Shown here: positions 7,408-15,831 of the stretch, in pieces | Position numbering within the stretch: position 1 is the stretch's first letter | How the letters are laid out: every line of letters starts with the position of its first letter | Assembly: GCA_944346885.1 (NCBI GenBank) | Contig: CALVMR010000003.1 | Coordinates: forward strand, 31,018 to 95,017 | DNA length: 64,000 bases | Source of the DNA: an uncultured Clostridia bacterium | GTDB taxonomy: Bacteria; Bacillota; Clostridia; Christensenellales; Borkfalkiaceae | Reading direction: 5' to 3' | Notes under the pieces: generated by a model | What the model was told of the DNA's origin: nothing | What the model saw: only the letters and a program-made list of their open reading frames with translations | The model's database searches: none | Made by a program: the position numbers and the translations under genes

Positions 7408-8334
7408 ATGGCAAAAGAAATCGTATTGCGCGAAGGGGAAGTGGACGTTTCGCACATCGTTCCCATCAACAGGCAGTCTTTTGCGGATAAAGCGCGCGCC
7501 TATGCGCACAAACCCTGTTCGCTGATCGGGTTCGCGCTCGTCCTCCTCGCCACGCTTATCACGCTCGCCATGGTGCTGTGGATTTTGGTCTATGTGTTCA
7601 TGCAGGGCGTGCCGCACCTCACGGCGGATATCTTTGCCGTCCGCTGGACGCCGGAAAACATGTCGATGCTGCCCTCGCTCGTCAACACCCTCACGATCGC
7701 AGGCATATCGCTGGTCGTGGCGGGGGTCGTCGGGATTTTTGCCGCCGTCTTTATGGTGGAGTATGCCAAGTCTACGAATATCTTTGTCAAGATCGTGCGC
7801 GTGGCGGCGGAAACGCTTTCGGGCATTCCCTCCATCGTGTACGGCATTTTCGGCATGATGTTCTTTGTCGAACTGTGCGGCTGGGGAAATTCCCTGCTCG
7901 GCGGCGCGTTTACCATGGCGTTGATGATGCTGCCGCTGATCATGCGCACCACCGAAGAGGCGCTCCGCGCCGTGCCCGATTCCTTCCGCGAGGGTTCGTT
8001 TGCGCTCGGCGCGGGCAAGCTGCGCACCATTTTCCGCATCATCTTGCCCTCGGCGATGCCCGGCATCGTATCGGGGATCATCTTGGGGCTGGGCCGCGTG
8101 GTCGGGGAGACCATGGCGCTCGTGTATACGGCGGGTTCCGCCTTCAACGTGCGCTACCCCGCGTCGCCGATGAACCAAGGCTGCACGCTTACGGTGTACA
8201 TGTATTCGCTGATCAACGAAGGGAATGAGTACATCGGGCAGGCGTGGGCGGTCGCCGTGGTGCTGATCGTTTTGGTCGTGCTCATCAACGGGGTGGCGGA
8301 ATTTATCGGAAACAAGCTGAAAAAGGAGTACTGA
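7408..8334 (+). CDS. pstA: Phosphate ABC transporter permease PstA
   Basis: Second permease of the Pst importer, 308 residues from ATG 7408, chosen because GAGGTGAAAGT precedes it and it follows the pstC stop by 4 bp. It shows about six membrane segments, GIPSIVYGIFGMMFF, an EAA loop (RAVPDSFREGSFALGAGKLRTIF) and ILGLGRVVGETMALVYTAGS. A hydrophilic stretch of about 40 residues precedes the first helix, a little longer than usual. It pairs with PstC and the PstB ATPase. Confidence 0.95.
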   Translation: MAKEIVLREGEVDVSHIVPINRQSFADKARAYAHKPCSLIGFALVLLATLITLAMVLWILVYVFMQGVPHLTADIFAVRWTPENMSMLPSLVNTLTIAGISLVVAGVVGIFAAVFMVEYAKSTNIFVKIVRVAAETLSGIPSIVYGIFGMMFFVELCGWGNSLLGGAFTMALMMLPLIMRTTEEALRAVPDSFREGSFALGAGKLRTIFRIILPSAMPGIVSGIILGLGRVVGETMALVYTAGSAFNVRYPASPMNQGCTLTVYMYSLINEGNEYIGQAWAVAVVLIVLVVLINGVAEFIGNKLKKEY

Positions 8335-8337
8335 ACG

Positions 8338-9300
8338 GTGAAGTGGAATCTCTTTAAAAAGAAAGCGGCGGAACAGGCGGAAAGCGCCGCCGCGCCCGCC
8401 GAAAGCGCGGCGGAGGAAGCCGCCAAAGAAGCGGCAAACACCGCGAGTGCGGCGCCCGCGGAGAGCGGCGCCAAAGCAGACGAAAGCGCGCACGTCTTTC
8501 AAACGGCGCGCACGGGCGCAAGCCTTTCGGAGGGCGCGAAGGGAGAGCCTCCCGTCAAATTCAAAGTCAGCGACCTCAACCTCTATTACGGCAAGTTTTG
8601 GGCACTCAAAAACATCAACATGGAGATCCGCGAAAAGGAGATCACCGCCTTTATCGGACCCTCCGGCTGCGGAAAATCCACCTTTTTGAAGACGCTCAAC
8701 CGCATGAACGACCTCATCCCCGATTGCAAGATCACGGGCGAGGTGCTCATCGACGGCGTAGACCTGTACGGAAAAGTGGATATCAACACGCTGCGCAAAC
8801 GCGTGGGCATGGTGTTCCAAAAACCCAATCCTTTCCCCATGAGCGTGTACGACAACATCGCCTACGGCCCGCGGACGCACGGCGTCCGCAAAAAGGCGAA
8901 GCTGGATGAGATCGTAGAGCGTTCGCTGCGGCAGGCGGCGATTTGGGACGAACTCAAAGACAGGCTCAAAAAGAGCGCGCTCGGTCTTTCGGGCGGGCAG
9001 CAGCAGCGCCTGTGCATCGCGCGTACGCTCGCGGTGGAGCCGGAAGTGGTGCTGATGGACGAGCCGACGTCCGCGCTGGACCCGATCTCCACGTCCAAGA
9101 TCGAGGATCTGGCGCAGGATCTTAAAAAGGATTATACCATCGTCATCGTTACGCACAACATGCAGCAGGCGGCGCGCATATCGGATAAAACGGCGTTTTT
9201 CCTGCTCGGCGACCTCATCGAATACGGCGATACCGACGATGTGTTCAACCGCCCCGCAGACAAGCGTACCGAGGATTATATCACAGGGAGGTTCGGTTGA
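8338..9300 (+). CDS. pstB: Phosphate ABC transporter ATPase PstB with long N-terminal extension
   Basis: PstB is the cytosolic ATPase of the Pst importer. Starting at GTG 8338 (AAGGAG inside the end of pstA), it has 320 residues, about 60-70 more than usual. The ABC domain begins near residue 72: Walker [10 protein letters not shown] (107-115), [18 protein letters not shown], signature [16 protein letters not shown], Walker [13 protein letters not shown] and the switch region [15 protein letters not shown]. The first 70 residues are rich in Ala, Glu and Lys, hydrophilic and of low complexity; no known PstB function covers this. A start near residue 70 is possible, but no good start codon and ribosome site is seen there. 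Confidence 0.93.
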   Translation: MKWNLFKKKAAEQAESAAAPAESAAEEAAKEAANTASAAPAESGAKADESAHVFQTARTGASLSEGAKGEPPVKFKVSDLNLYYGKFWALKNINMEIREKEITAFIGPSGCGKSTFLKTLNRMNDLIPDCKITGEVLIDGVDLYGKVDINTLRKRVGMVFQKPNPFPMSVYDNIAYGPRTHGVRKKAKLDEIVERSLRQAAIWDELKDRLKKSALGLSGGQQQRLCIARTLAVEPEVVLMDEPTSALDPISTSKIEDLAQDLKKDYTIVIVTHNMQQAARISDKTAFFLLGDLIEYGDTDDVFNRPADKRTEDYITGRFG

Positions 9301-9301
9301 T

Positions 9302-9964
9302 ATGACCAGAAAACAATTCGACGAACAGCTCGCCGCGCTGAAAGACCTGCTCACCGAAATGGGCGATTTAAACTGCCGCGCCATCGCCGACGCGGCGGCG
9401 GCGCTCGAACAGCAGAACACGGCGCTCGGCGGCGAGATCAAGCGCGTAGAGCGCGCCGTAGACGAAAAAGAGGCGGAAGTGGAGCGGCTGTGTTTGAAGA
9501 TCATTTTAAAGCAGCAGCCCGTGGCAAGCGACCTGCTGTTCGTCACCTCCGCCATGAAGATGGTCACGGATATGGAGCGCATCGCCGACCAAGCCGTGGA
9601 TATCGGCGAATTGGTCGTAAAGATGAGCCGCCTGCCCTATGCGGATATCCCGACCGAGATCTATGATATGGCAGAGCGCGTCAAAGAGATGGTCGGCACC
9701 GCGGTGGAGAGCTTCGTTTCCCGTAACGGAGAGCTTGCCAAAGAGACCTGCCGCGCCGACGACGCCGTAGACGATCTGTTCGACGAGGTGAAGAAAAAGC
9801 TCACGCACGTCGTATACAAAGAGATCGAGGACGATGAAAACGGAGAGCAGGCGCTGGATATGCTGATGATCGCAAAGTATCTGGAAAAGATCGGCGACCA
9901 CGCCACCAACATTGCCGAGTGGGTGCTGTTCATGCTCACGGGAGAACACAAAAAGCTGAATTGA
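9302..9964 (+). CDS. phoU: Phosphate transport regulator PhoU
   Basis: PhoU couples the Pst transporter to the PhoR kinase and restrains the Pho response when phosphate is plentiful. Start ATG 9302 has GGGAGG 10 bases upstream and gives 220 residues, the normal size. Two tandem PhoU three-helix bundles are visible; the second carries the metal-binding type motif EKIGDHATNIAEWVLF, and the first has DMERIADQAVDIGEL. It is the last gene of pstSCAB-phoU and is followed by a structured repeat element. Confidence 0.95.
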   Translation: MTRKQFDEQLAALKDLLTEMGDLNCRAIADAAAALEQQNTALGGEIKRVERAVDEKEAEVERLCLKIILKQQPVASDLLFVTSAMKMVTDMERIADQAVDIGELVVKMSRLPYADIPTEIYDMAERVKEMVGTAVESFVSRNGELAKETCRADDAVDDLFDEVKKKLTHVVYKEIEDDENGEQALDMLMIAKYLEKIGDHATNIAEWVLFMLTGEHKKLN

Positions 9965-10096
9965 ACGGTTCACGAAAATTTTTTCGAACCGATGAAAAAA
10001 TTTTCCGTTCGCCGCGGGCGGCGCCGCTTGCGGCGAAAGCCGCTCGGCGGCGGTTTTTCTTTCGGGGAACACCGTTACGGAAGCGCCCGAAAAACG
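9963..10096 (+). repeat. Structured intergenic repeat, copy A
   Basis: This element begins 1 base inside or just after the phoU stop region. It has an outer GAACGG/CCGTTC pairing, an AT-rich stem (9974-9985 with 9994-10005), a GC hairpin capped by a GAAA loop (GCGGC-GAAA-GCCGC near 10030-10043) and a tail ending in GGAAGCGCCCGAAA. A second copy lies at 12690-12829. The AT stems of the two copies differ in sequence but both pair. Copy A has lost about 14 bases of the left arm of the third stem. Confidence 0.75.
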
Positions 10097-10158
10097 GAAC
10101 GGCGGCAAAATGTATAATACAACCCGATGAAGGGTGTACTCCCGTTCCGAGAAAAATA

Positions 10159-10211
10159 TTACAATTTTATTACAAATTTTACAAGTGTATTATACAACTT
10201 TTCCGTACAAT
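10159..10211 (+). promoter_or_regulatory. Pho-box promoter of the Na/Pi cotransporter gene
   Basis: TTACAA at 10159 and 10170, TTTACAAG near 10178 and TATACAAC at 10191-10198 precede a -10 box TACAAT (10206-10211). The spacings (11, 21 and 7-bp gap) equal those upstream of pstS. Confidence 0.8.
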
Positions 10212-10270
10212 GGCAGTACAGGCATTGTTTTGCCAGAGAGAAGAATGCTATTGCCAAGGAGAAAGTTTGT

Positions 10271-11968
10271 ATGAACATGGGGCAGTTGCTGGCAGAGGGC
10301 GCGGAAACGGTCGTTACCATGGGCGCAATGGATTATGTGCTCGCGGTCGTGGCGCTTTTGGGCGGCTTGGGCGCGTTTTTGTTCGGGTTCAAGGTGCTAT
10401 CCGACAACATTGAAAAGCTCGCCACCAACCGTTTGCGCGGCTGGTTCGATAAAACGGGCAAAAACCGCTTTATCGGCGTGGGCATCGGCGCGGGCGTCAC
10501 GGCGATCATCCAAAGCTCGTCGGCAACGACCGTCATGGTGGTCGGCTTTGTCAACGCGGGGCTGATGTCGCTGTTTTCGGCAACGGCGATCATCATGGGC
10601 GCAAACATCGGTACCACCATCACCGCCTATTTTTCGGTTTTGGGAGATATCCCGTTCATCGAGTTTATCACCGTCTTCGCCTGCGTCGGCATTTTCATGA
10701 ACATGCTCGCCAAAAAGGAAAAGACCAAGAGCGTCGGGCTTTTGCTCGCCGGCTTGGGGCTGGTGTTTTTGGGGCTGGAATACATGGGCATGGCGATGGA
10801 TGATTTCGCCAAATCGGACGCCATCATGCAATTTTTGCGCAGCGTAGATCTTCGCATCGTGCTGCTTTTGGCGGGCGTGATCATTACGGCGATCGTGCAG
10901 TCCAGCTCGGCGGTCACGACCATCATCGTGCAGATGGTGGCGGCGGGGATGACCATCGGGGATCCCGCCAACAGCGGCGTGCTGTTTTTGGTGCTCGGCA
11001 CCAACATCGGCACCTGCGTCACCGCGCTCCTCTCGTCCATCGGCGCAAACACGAACGCCAAGCGCGCGGCGCTCATCCACCTCATGTTCAACGTGTTCGG
11101 CACCGTCATTTTCTCGGTGTTCCTGCTGTGCTGGCCCGGATTTTTGAACGCGACCCTCGGCGCTTGGTTCCCCAATGATCCCGGTTTGCAGATCGCCCTC
11201 TTCCACACCTTCTTCAACGTGGTGTGCACGGCGCTGTTTTTGCCCTTCATCAAGGTGTTCGTAACGGTCGCCACCAAATTGATCCGCGGCAAAAAGGGCG
11301 CCAAGGGAGAGGATGCTTCCGCCGAAAAGCTGCTGGACGAGCGCTTCATCACCTCGCCGACCATCGCCGTCGGGCAGGCGAACAAGGCGGTCACGCGCAT
11401 GGCGGCAACGGCGATGGAGAGCCTGAAAACCGCCTTCGACGCCTTTGTGAACAAGGATACAGACGCGTCGGAAAAGGTGAACGCCCTCAATGCGGACGTT
11501 TCGGATATGGAGCGCAAGATCGTTTCGTACCTCATCCGCATTTCCTCGGAGGATACTTCGGAGACGGACGAGCGCACCATCTATGCGCTGCACCACGCCA
11601 CGGGAGACGTGGCGCGTATCGCCGAACTTGCGGATAACGTAACAAAGTACACGCGCAACTGCAAGCGAGACGGCATCGAATTTTCGCCCGCCGTTTTAAA
11701 AGCGCTGCAAAACATGTATGCCAAGATCGAACAGCTCTACGAAAAGACGATGGAGGCGTTCGACAAAAAGGATATCACCGTCATCCGCGCGGTAGACAAT
11801 GTGGAGAGCGAGATCGACGCCGCACGCAAAGAGATGGTCGGCGACCACATCGAACGGCTGAACGAGGGCAAGTGCAAGCCCGAATCCAGCGGCGTGTTCA
11901 TCAACCTCGTCGGCAACTTAGAGCGCGCGGCGGACCACCTGACGTACGTGGCGCACGCCTTCGATTGA
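10271..11968 (+). CDS. Na/Pi cotransporter family protein with C-terminal PhoU domain
   Basis: This protein imports phosphate with sodium or controls phosphate flux at the membrane. Start ATG 10271 follows AAGGAGA by 8 bases and gives 565 residues. The N-terminal 370 residues contain the duplicated NptA/PNaS repeats with hallmark QSSSATTVMVVGFVNAG and VQSSSAVTTIIVQMVAAG motifs and about nine membrane helices. Residues from about 395 on form a PhoU-like helical domain (MERKIVSYLIRISSED, ERAADHLTYVAHAF). It has its own Pho-type promoter and stands between phoU and phoP, so low-phosphate induction is likely. Confidence 0.92.
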   Translation: MNMGQLLAEGAETVVTMGAMDYVLAVVALLGGLGAFLFGFKVLSDNIEKLATNRLRGWFDKTGKNRFIGVGIGAGVTAIIQSSSATTVMVVGFVNAGLMSLFSATAIIMGANIGTTITAYFSVLGDIPFIEFITVFACVGIFMNMLAKKEKTKSVGLLLAGLGLVFLGLEYMGMAMDDFAKSDAIMQFLRSVDLRIVLLLAGVIITAIVQSSSAVTTIIVQMVAAGMTIGDPANSGVLFLVLGTNIGTCVTALLSSIGANTNAKRAALIHLMFNVFGTVIFSVFLLCWPGFLNATLGAWFPNDPGLQIALFHTFFNVVCTALFLPFIKVFVTVATKLIRGKKGAKGEDASAEKLLDERFITSPTIAVGQANKAVTRMAATAMESLKTAFDAFVNKDTDASEKVNALNADVSDMERKIVSYLIRISSEDTSETDERTIYALHHATGDVARIAELADNVTKYTRNCKRDGIEFSPAVLKALQNMYAKIEQLYEKTMEAFDKKDITVIRAVDNVESEIDAARKEMVGDHIERLNEGKCKPESSGVFINLVGNLERAADHLTYVAHAFD

Positions 11969-11978
11969 GCAAAAGGGC

Positions 11979-12007
11979 TTGCGCGCCGCGCCCGTTCATG
12001 CTATAAT
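11979..12007 (+). promoter_or_regulatory. Promoter of phoP
   Basis: TTGCGC (11979-11984) and TATAAT (12002-12007) are 17 bp apart, directly upstream of GGGAGG and GTG 12027. The upstream in-frame TTG is part of the -35 box. No Pho repeats are seen here. Confidence 0.65.
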
Positions 12008-12026
12008 AACGTACGGGAGGATCGTT

Positions 12027-12683
12027 GTGGAAAAGCGCGTATTTTTGCTGGAAGACGATAAAAACATCGGCGAGCTCGTCACCTGCGCCCTGGAAATGTC
12101 GAACATCGAAACGGAGTGCTATCCGACCGTAGCCGAATTTTGGGAGGCGGTGGAAAAAGATCCGCCAGCCGCGGCGCTGTTGGATATCATGCTGCCGGAC
12201 GGCAACGGGCTGGACGTTTTGGCGCGGCTCAAACAAAAATTTCCGTCGATGGGCGTCATTTTGCTCTCCGCGCTGGGGCAGGAGACGGATAAGGTGCGCG
12301 GGCTGAATTTGGGCGCGGACGACTATGTTTCCAAACCGTTCGGCGTGCTGGAATTGGCGGCGCGCGTCAACGCGCTGCTGCGCCGTTCGCGGCAAAGCGC
12401 CTCGCTCGTGCGCGGCAACCTCGCCTTGGACGAAGATACGATGACGGCGACGCTGCGCGGCGTGCGGCTGGAACTCAACAACAAGGAGTTCAATCTGTTA
12501 AAATACCTCATGCAAAAAGAGGGCAAGGCGCTCACGCGCGAAAACATTTTGAACGCCGTTTGGGGGTACGACGAAGGGGAAACGCGCACCGTCGATAACC
12601 ACGTTGCGCGGCTGCGCAAATTGGGCATCGATTATATCGAAACGGTGTTCGGCGTCGGGTACAAGTTCGTGTACAGGGAGTAG
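12027..12683 (+). CDS. phoP: PhoP-type response regulator (OmpR family)
   Basis: Response regulator of 218 residues from GTG 12027 (GGGAGG 6 bases upstream). The receiver domain shows the acidic pair (Glu9, Asp10, Asp11), phosphoacceptor Asp53 in LLDIMLPDGNG, and Lys103 in YVSKPFG. The C-terminal winged-helix DNA-binding domain has LNNKEFNLLKYLM and the recognition helix and wing TVDNHVARLRKLG and VFGVGYKF. Its place after the pst operon and before a sensor kinase, plus two Pho-box promoters in the neighbourhood, make a PhoP role likely. The kinase gene is 384 bp away, an unusual gap for such a pair. Confidence 0.88.
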   Translation: MEKRVFLLEDDKNIGELVTCALEMSNIETECYPTVAEFWEAVEKDPPAAALLDIMLPDGNGLDVLARLKQKFPSMGVILLSALGQETDKVRGLNLGADDYVSKPFGVLELAARVNALLRRSRQSASLVRGNLALDEDTMTATLRGVRLELNNKEFNLLKYLMQKEGKALTRENILNAVWGYDEGETRTVDNHVARLRKLGIDYIETVFGVGYKFVYRE

Positions 12684-12689
12684 AGGATC

Positions 12690-12829
12690 CGCGAAAAATT
12701 TTTTGCGTCGACAAAAAATTTTTCGTGATTGGAAGAAGACGCCGCCGTTCGCGGCGAAAGCCGCTCGGCGGCGGTTTCTTCCCCTTTCGGGCGCTTTTCG
12801 GGGCACACCGTTATGGAAGCGCCCGAAAT
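12690..12829 (+). repeat. Structured intergenic repeat, copy B
   Basis: Second copy of the element found after phoU. It has an AT-rich stem (12692-12705 with 12712-12725, 14 bp), a GC hairpin with the same GAAA-capped inner stem and an intact third hairpin in which TTTCGGGCGCTT pairs with AAGCGCCCGAAA. The stretch GCGGCGAAAGCCGCTCGGCG and the ACACCGTTA-GGAAGCGCCCGAAA tail are shared with copy A. It starts 6 bp after the phoP stop. Confidence 0.75.
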
Positions 12830-13067
12830 CCCCCTCAGGGCGAAGCGCCGAATGAGGGGAAAGGGGCAGATCATTCGGGCATGCCGCCGCCCGCCGCATA
12901 GCGGCGGGCGGCGATGATTTGTTTGTGTTTTCTTTGCGGGCGGCTCCTTTTGCGGGCATAAAAAGGCGGCGTTTTGCCGCCGCGCGGGAGGCGGTGCGCC
13001 CGCAAAGGGGCGGCGAACGGCGGGCGCCGCAAAAGGCTGCGGAAAAATTTTCCGACGGGATTGTTTT
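12830..13067 (+). other. Non-coding gap between phoP and phoR with further hairpins
   Basis: No gene is seen. The stretch holds a CCCCTCA/TGAGGGG hairpin (near 12832-12860), a 13-bp GC hairpin with a three-base loop (12885-12913), a GCGGC-TTTT-GCCGC hairpin and a GGAAAAATTTTCC palindrome just before phoR. Together with copy B it could attenuate transcription from phoP into phoR. Confidence 0.5.
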
Positions 13068-14729
13068 ATGAAAAAGCGCATTCTACTCTTTTCGCTCCTC
13101 ATCACCATCGTCGGCATCGTGCTCATCACGCTGCTGTACACGGGCATCTTTTGGCGGAGCGGCATTGCCGATTCCGAGCGGTATCTCGCGGTGTATGCGG
13201 ATGTGGCGGAGGCAGAACTGAACGAGGGCGGCGTTTCGCAGCGGCAGGCGGTTGCCGTTTCGCAGCGGCTGGGCGGGGTGCGCATTACCGTGACCGACGC
13301 CGCCGCCGTGATCGTGGCAGACAGCGCCGACGAAGGGCTGATCGGCTCTTCCCGTGCGGACCGCCCCGAATTTTCCGCCGCAATGGAGAGCGGCGAGGGC
13401 AGCACCGTGCGCGAAAGCGTTACGCTGCGCACGGATATGGTGTATTACTGCCGCGCCGTTTTTGTCGGCGGGCAAACGCTGTATCTGCGCCTTGGGGTGG
13501 AAACGGCGTCCGTGTTTGCCGTGCTGGGCGACGCGCTGCCCACCGTTTTGCTGTGTTTGGCGCTGGATATTTTGTGCTGCTTCCTCTTTTCTTGGATCGC
13601 CACGGACGCGGTGCTGCGCCCGGTGGAGGCGCTCACCCGCGAGGCGGCGCTCTCCGGCGGGCGGCAGGTGCAAACCAAGTACAAGGAATTGCAGCCCGTT
13701 GCCAAACTCATGAACGAGATGACCGCCGAGATCGAGGATAAAGTGCGGCGCATGCGCGAGGATCGGCGGATGGAATCGCTGGTTTTGGATAACATGGAGC
13801 ACGGCATCGTGATCTTCCGCGACGCCGAGGACGTTATCCTCATCAACCGCACCGCGTCACGCTTTCTCGATTACGATACGCAGGGGAGTTTGGCGGCGTT
13901 TGCGGGCGAGGCGGAGGTAGCCGCCGTGCTCGCCGCGCGCGAATCGGCGACGCTGACCCGCATCCGCGGCGGGCGCGATTATTCGCTGCGGTTCACCTTC
14001 CATGAAAATACTTGCGTGCTGCTCATCACCGATGTCACCGAATCGGCGGCGGCGGCGCGTTCGAAAAACGAATTTATCGCCAACGTCACGCACGAGATGA
14101 ACACGCCGCTCACGAGCATCCGCGGCTTTGCCGAGCTGATGGCGGCGGGCACGCTCTCGCCCGACCGCGCGCAGGCTGCCGCAAAAACCATCATCAAACA
14201 GAGCGACCGCCTCGCAAACTTGGTAAAAAGCATCATCAACTTTTCGCAGATCGACAGCGACGAATTGCCGGACGAAACGGTGGATCTTTCCGAATTGGTG
14301 CGCGAAGCGGCAAGCGCCTTCGAGCCCAAGCTGCATAAGCGGAACATCTCCTTTGACTTGGAGGCGGAGGAGGGGGTAAAGGTGCGCTCCCGCCGCGAAC
14401 GGCTGTTGGAGATCGTGAACAACCTCATCAGCAACGGCATCCGCTACAACCGAGACGGCGGTTCGCTCACCGTTACGCTTACGGGCGGGGAAGAGCCCGT
14501 GTTCACCGTGCGCGATACGGGGATCGGCATTGCCGAAGAGGATAAAGAGCGCATTTTCGACCGTTTTTACACCGTCGATAAATCGCACGGCGGCGGGGGC
14601 GGCGGCTTCGGGCTGGGGCTTGCCATCGTCAAAAAGCTGTGCCGCCGCGCGGGATGGGTGCTTTCGGTGGAGAGCAAGCTCGGCGAAGGCACCGCCTTCT
14701 CCGTGCACTTCACCCGGCGCGAGGCGTAA
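13068..14729 (+). CDS. phoR: PhoR-type sensor histidine kinase
   Basis: Membrane histidine kinase of 553 residues, partner of the response regulator upstream. There is a membrane helix at about residues 5-25, an extracytoplasmic domain, a second helix near 160-180, a HAMP-like linker, a PAS-like region (LDNMEHGIVIFRDAEDVILINR) and a HisKA domain with phosphoacceptor His342 in NVTHEMNTPLTSIRGFAEL. The ATPase domain has the N box NNLISNGIRYN, G1 VRDTGIGIAEED and G2 GGGFGLGLAIVKKL. Its assignment as phosphate sensor rests on position; the sensory domain itself gives no ligand. Confidence 0.87.
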   Translation: MKKRILLFSLLITIVGIVLITLLYTGIFWRSGIADSERYLAVYADVAEAELNEGGVSQRQAVAVSQRLGGVRITVTDAAAVIVADSADEGLIGSSRADRPEFSAAMESGEGSTVRESVTLRTDMVYYCRAVFVGGQTLYLRLGVETASVFAVLGDALPTVLLCLALDILCCFLFSWIATDAVLRPVEALTREAALSGGRQVQTKYKELQPVAKLMNEMTAEIEDKVRRMREDRRMESLVLDNMEHGIVIFRDAEDVILINRTASRFLDYDTQGSLAAFAGEAEVAAVLAARESATLTRIRGGRDYSLRFTFHENTCVLLITDVTESAAAARSKNEFIANVTHEMNTPLTSIRGFAELMAAGTLSPDRAQAAAKTIIKQSDRLANLVKSIINFSQIDSDELPDETVDLSELVREAASAFEPKLHKRNISFDLEAEEGVKVRSRRERLLEIVNNLISNGIRYNRDGGSLTVTLTGGEEPVFTVRDTGIGIAEEDKERIFDRFYTVDKSHGGGGGGFGLGLAIVKKLCRRAGWVLSVESKLGEGTAFSVHFTRREA

Positions 14730-14814
14730 AAGGGCGCGCCCGCCGTATAAAAGAGCGGAACGGCGGCAAAACAGCGGGGCGCGGCGAAAACGCGGCGCGC
14801 AGAATAAAAGAAAA

Positions 14815-14855
14815 CGGGCGGGGACTTTGCGGCATTGCCGCAAAGTCCCCGCCCG
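14815..14855 (-). terminator. Terminator of trxB (minus strand)
   Basis: A perfect 19-bp stem (14815-14833 with 14837-14855, loop ATT) lies 60 bp past the trxB-like stop. On the minus strand it is followed by TTTTCTTTTATT. It also ends the phoR side, since the genes converge. Confidence 0.85.
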
Positions 14856-14915
14856 AACGTTTGCCCGCTTGCAGGGACGCTTCGTCTGTTTTTTCCGCTT
14901 TGCCGCGCGGGGCGT

Positions 14916-15830
14916 TCAGGTCAAACTTTCCAAATACAGCGAGGCGTTTGTTGCCGCAACGGCGCCGTCGGCAACGGCGGTGGAGACTTGCCGCACCGCC
15001 TTTGTGCGGCAATCGCCCGCCACAAACACGCCCGCCGTGCGCGTTTTGCACGTTTCGTCTGCCACGATGTAGCCGTCCTTGTCGAGGTCCGCCACGTCCG
15101 CAAACGCCGCGTTGTCGGGCACCTGCCCGATCGCCACGAACACGGCGGGGATCTCTTGGCGGCACAGTTTTCCCTCTTTGTCGGTGTATTCGATGGCGCG
15201 CAGCTCGCCTTCGCCGAGGAAGCCGACCACGTTTGTGTTGGGGCGCACTTCGATGTTGTCTTTGGCGCGCAGCGCTTTTACGAGGGCGGCGTCGCCGAAA
15301 AATTTATCGAAGAGGGTGTACATGTACACCTTTTTGCAGTACCCGGAGAGCAGCAGCGCGTATTGCAGCGCCGTGTTCGCGTCGCCGATGACGGCGACCT
15401 CCTTGCCCTTGTAAAAGGCGCCGTCGCACACGGCGCAATAATATACGCCCTTTCCGATCAGATCTTCCCGCGCCTGTGCGGTTTTGAGCGTTTTGTGCTT
15501 TACGCCCGCGGCGATCACAACGCTTTTTCCCTCGTAGCCGCCGTATTCGGTGTGCACGAAAAAGTTGCCCTCGCCCCGCTTTTCGATGCGCGTTGCCCGT
15601 TCGATCTCCACTTCGGCGCCGAGGTCGGTGATCTGTTCAAACAGGTTGTTCGCAAACTCTTCGCCGCTGATCTCTTTGATGGAGGGGTAGTTTTCCAGCC
15701 GCGGCGACGTTGCGATCTGCCCGCCCAAGCAGTCGCCCTCCAAAACCAAAACTTTTTTTCCGTTGCGCAAAGCGTAGAGCGCGGCGGTCATCCCTGCCGC
15801 GCCCGCGCCGATCACGATCATGTCGTACAT
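14916..15830 (-). CDS. Thioredoxin reductase-like flavoprotein lacking NAD(P)H motifs
   Basis: A 304-residue protein of the low-molecular-weight thioredoxin reductase fold. The FAD site is intact (IGAGAAG at 8-13, GGQI near 36, and TAGVFVAGDC near the C-terminus), and the redox motif CAVCD (Cys132, Cys135) is present. The pyridine-nucleotide domain is not canonical: GxGxxA is replaced by GDANTA, and HRRxxxR is missing (YTLFDKFFGDA in its place). This resembles the ferredoxin-dependent flavin thioredoxin reductases described in clostridia, which do not use NADPH. It starts 1 bp after the nrdD stop, so the two form an operon, and the fused thioredoxin-like domain of NrdD is its likely substrate. 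Confidence 0.85.
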   Translation of the reverse strand: MYDMIVIGAGAAGMTAALYALRNGKKVLVLEGDCLGGQIATSPRLENYPSIKEISGEEFANNLFEQITDLGAEVEIERATRIEKRGEGNFFVHTEYGGYEGKSVVIAAGVKHKTLKTAQAREDLIGKGVYYCAVCDGAFYKGKEVAVIGDANTALQYALLLSGYCKKVYMYTLFDKFFGDAALVKALRAKDNIEVRPNTNVVGFLGEGELRAIEYTDKEGKLCRQEIPAVFVAIGQVPDNAAFADVADLDKDGYIVADETCKTRTAGVFVAGDCRTKAVRQVSTAVADGAVAATNASLYLESLT

Positions 15831-15831
15831 A

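Noticed and set aside
7375..9582. Minus-strand open frame of 735 codons across pstA and pstB
   Set aside because: It is the antisense shadow of clear pst genes and has no motif of its own.
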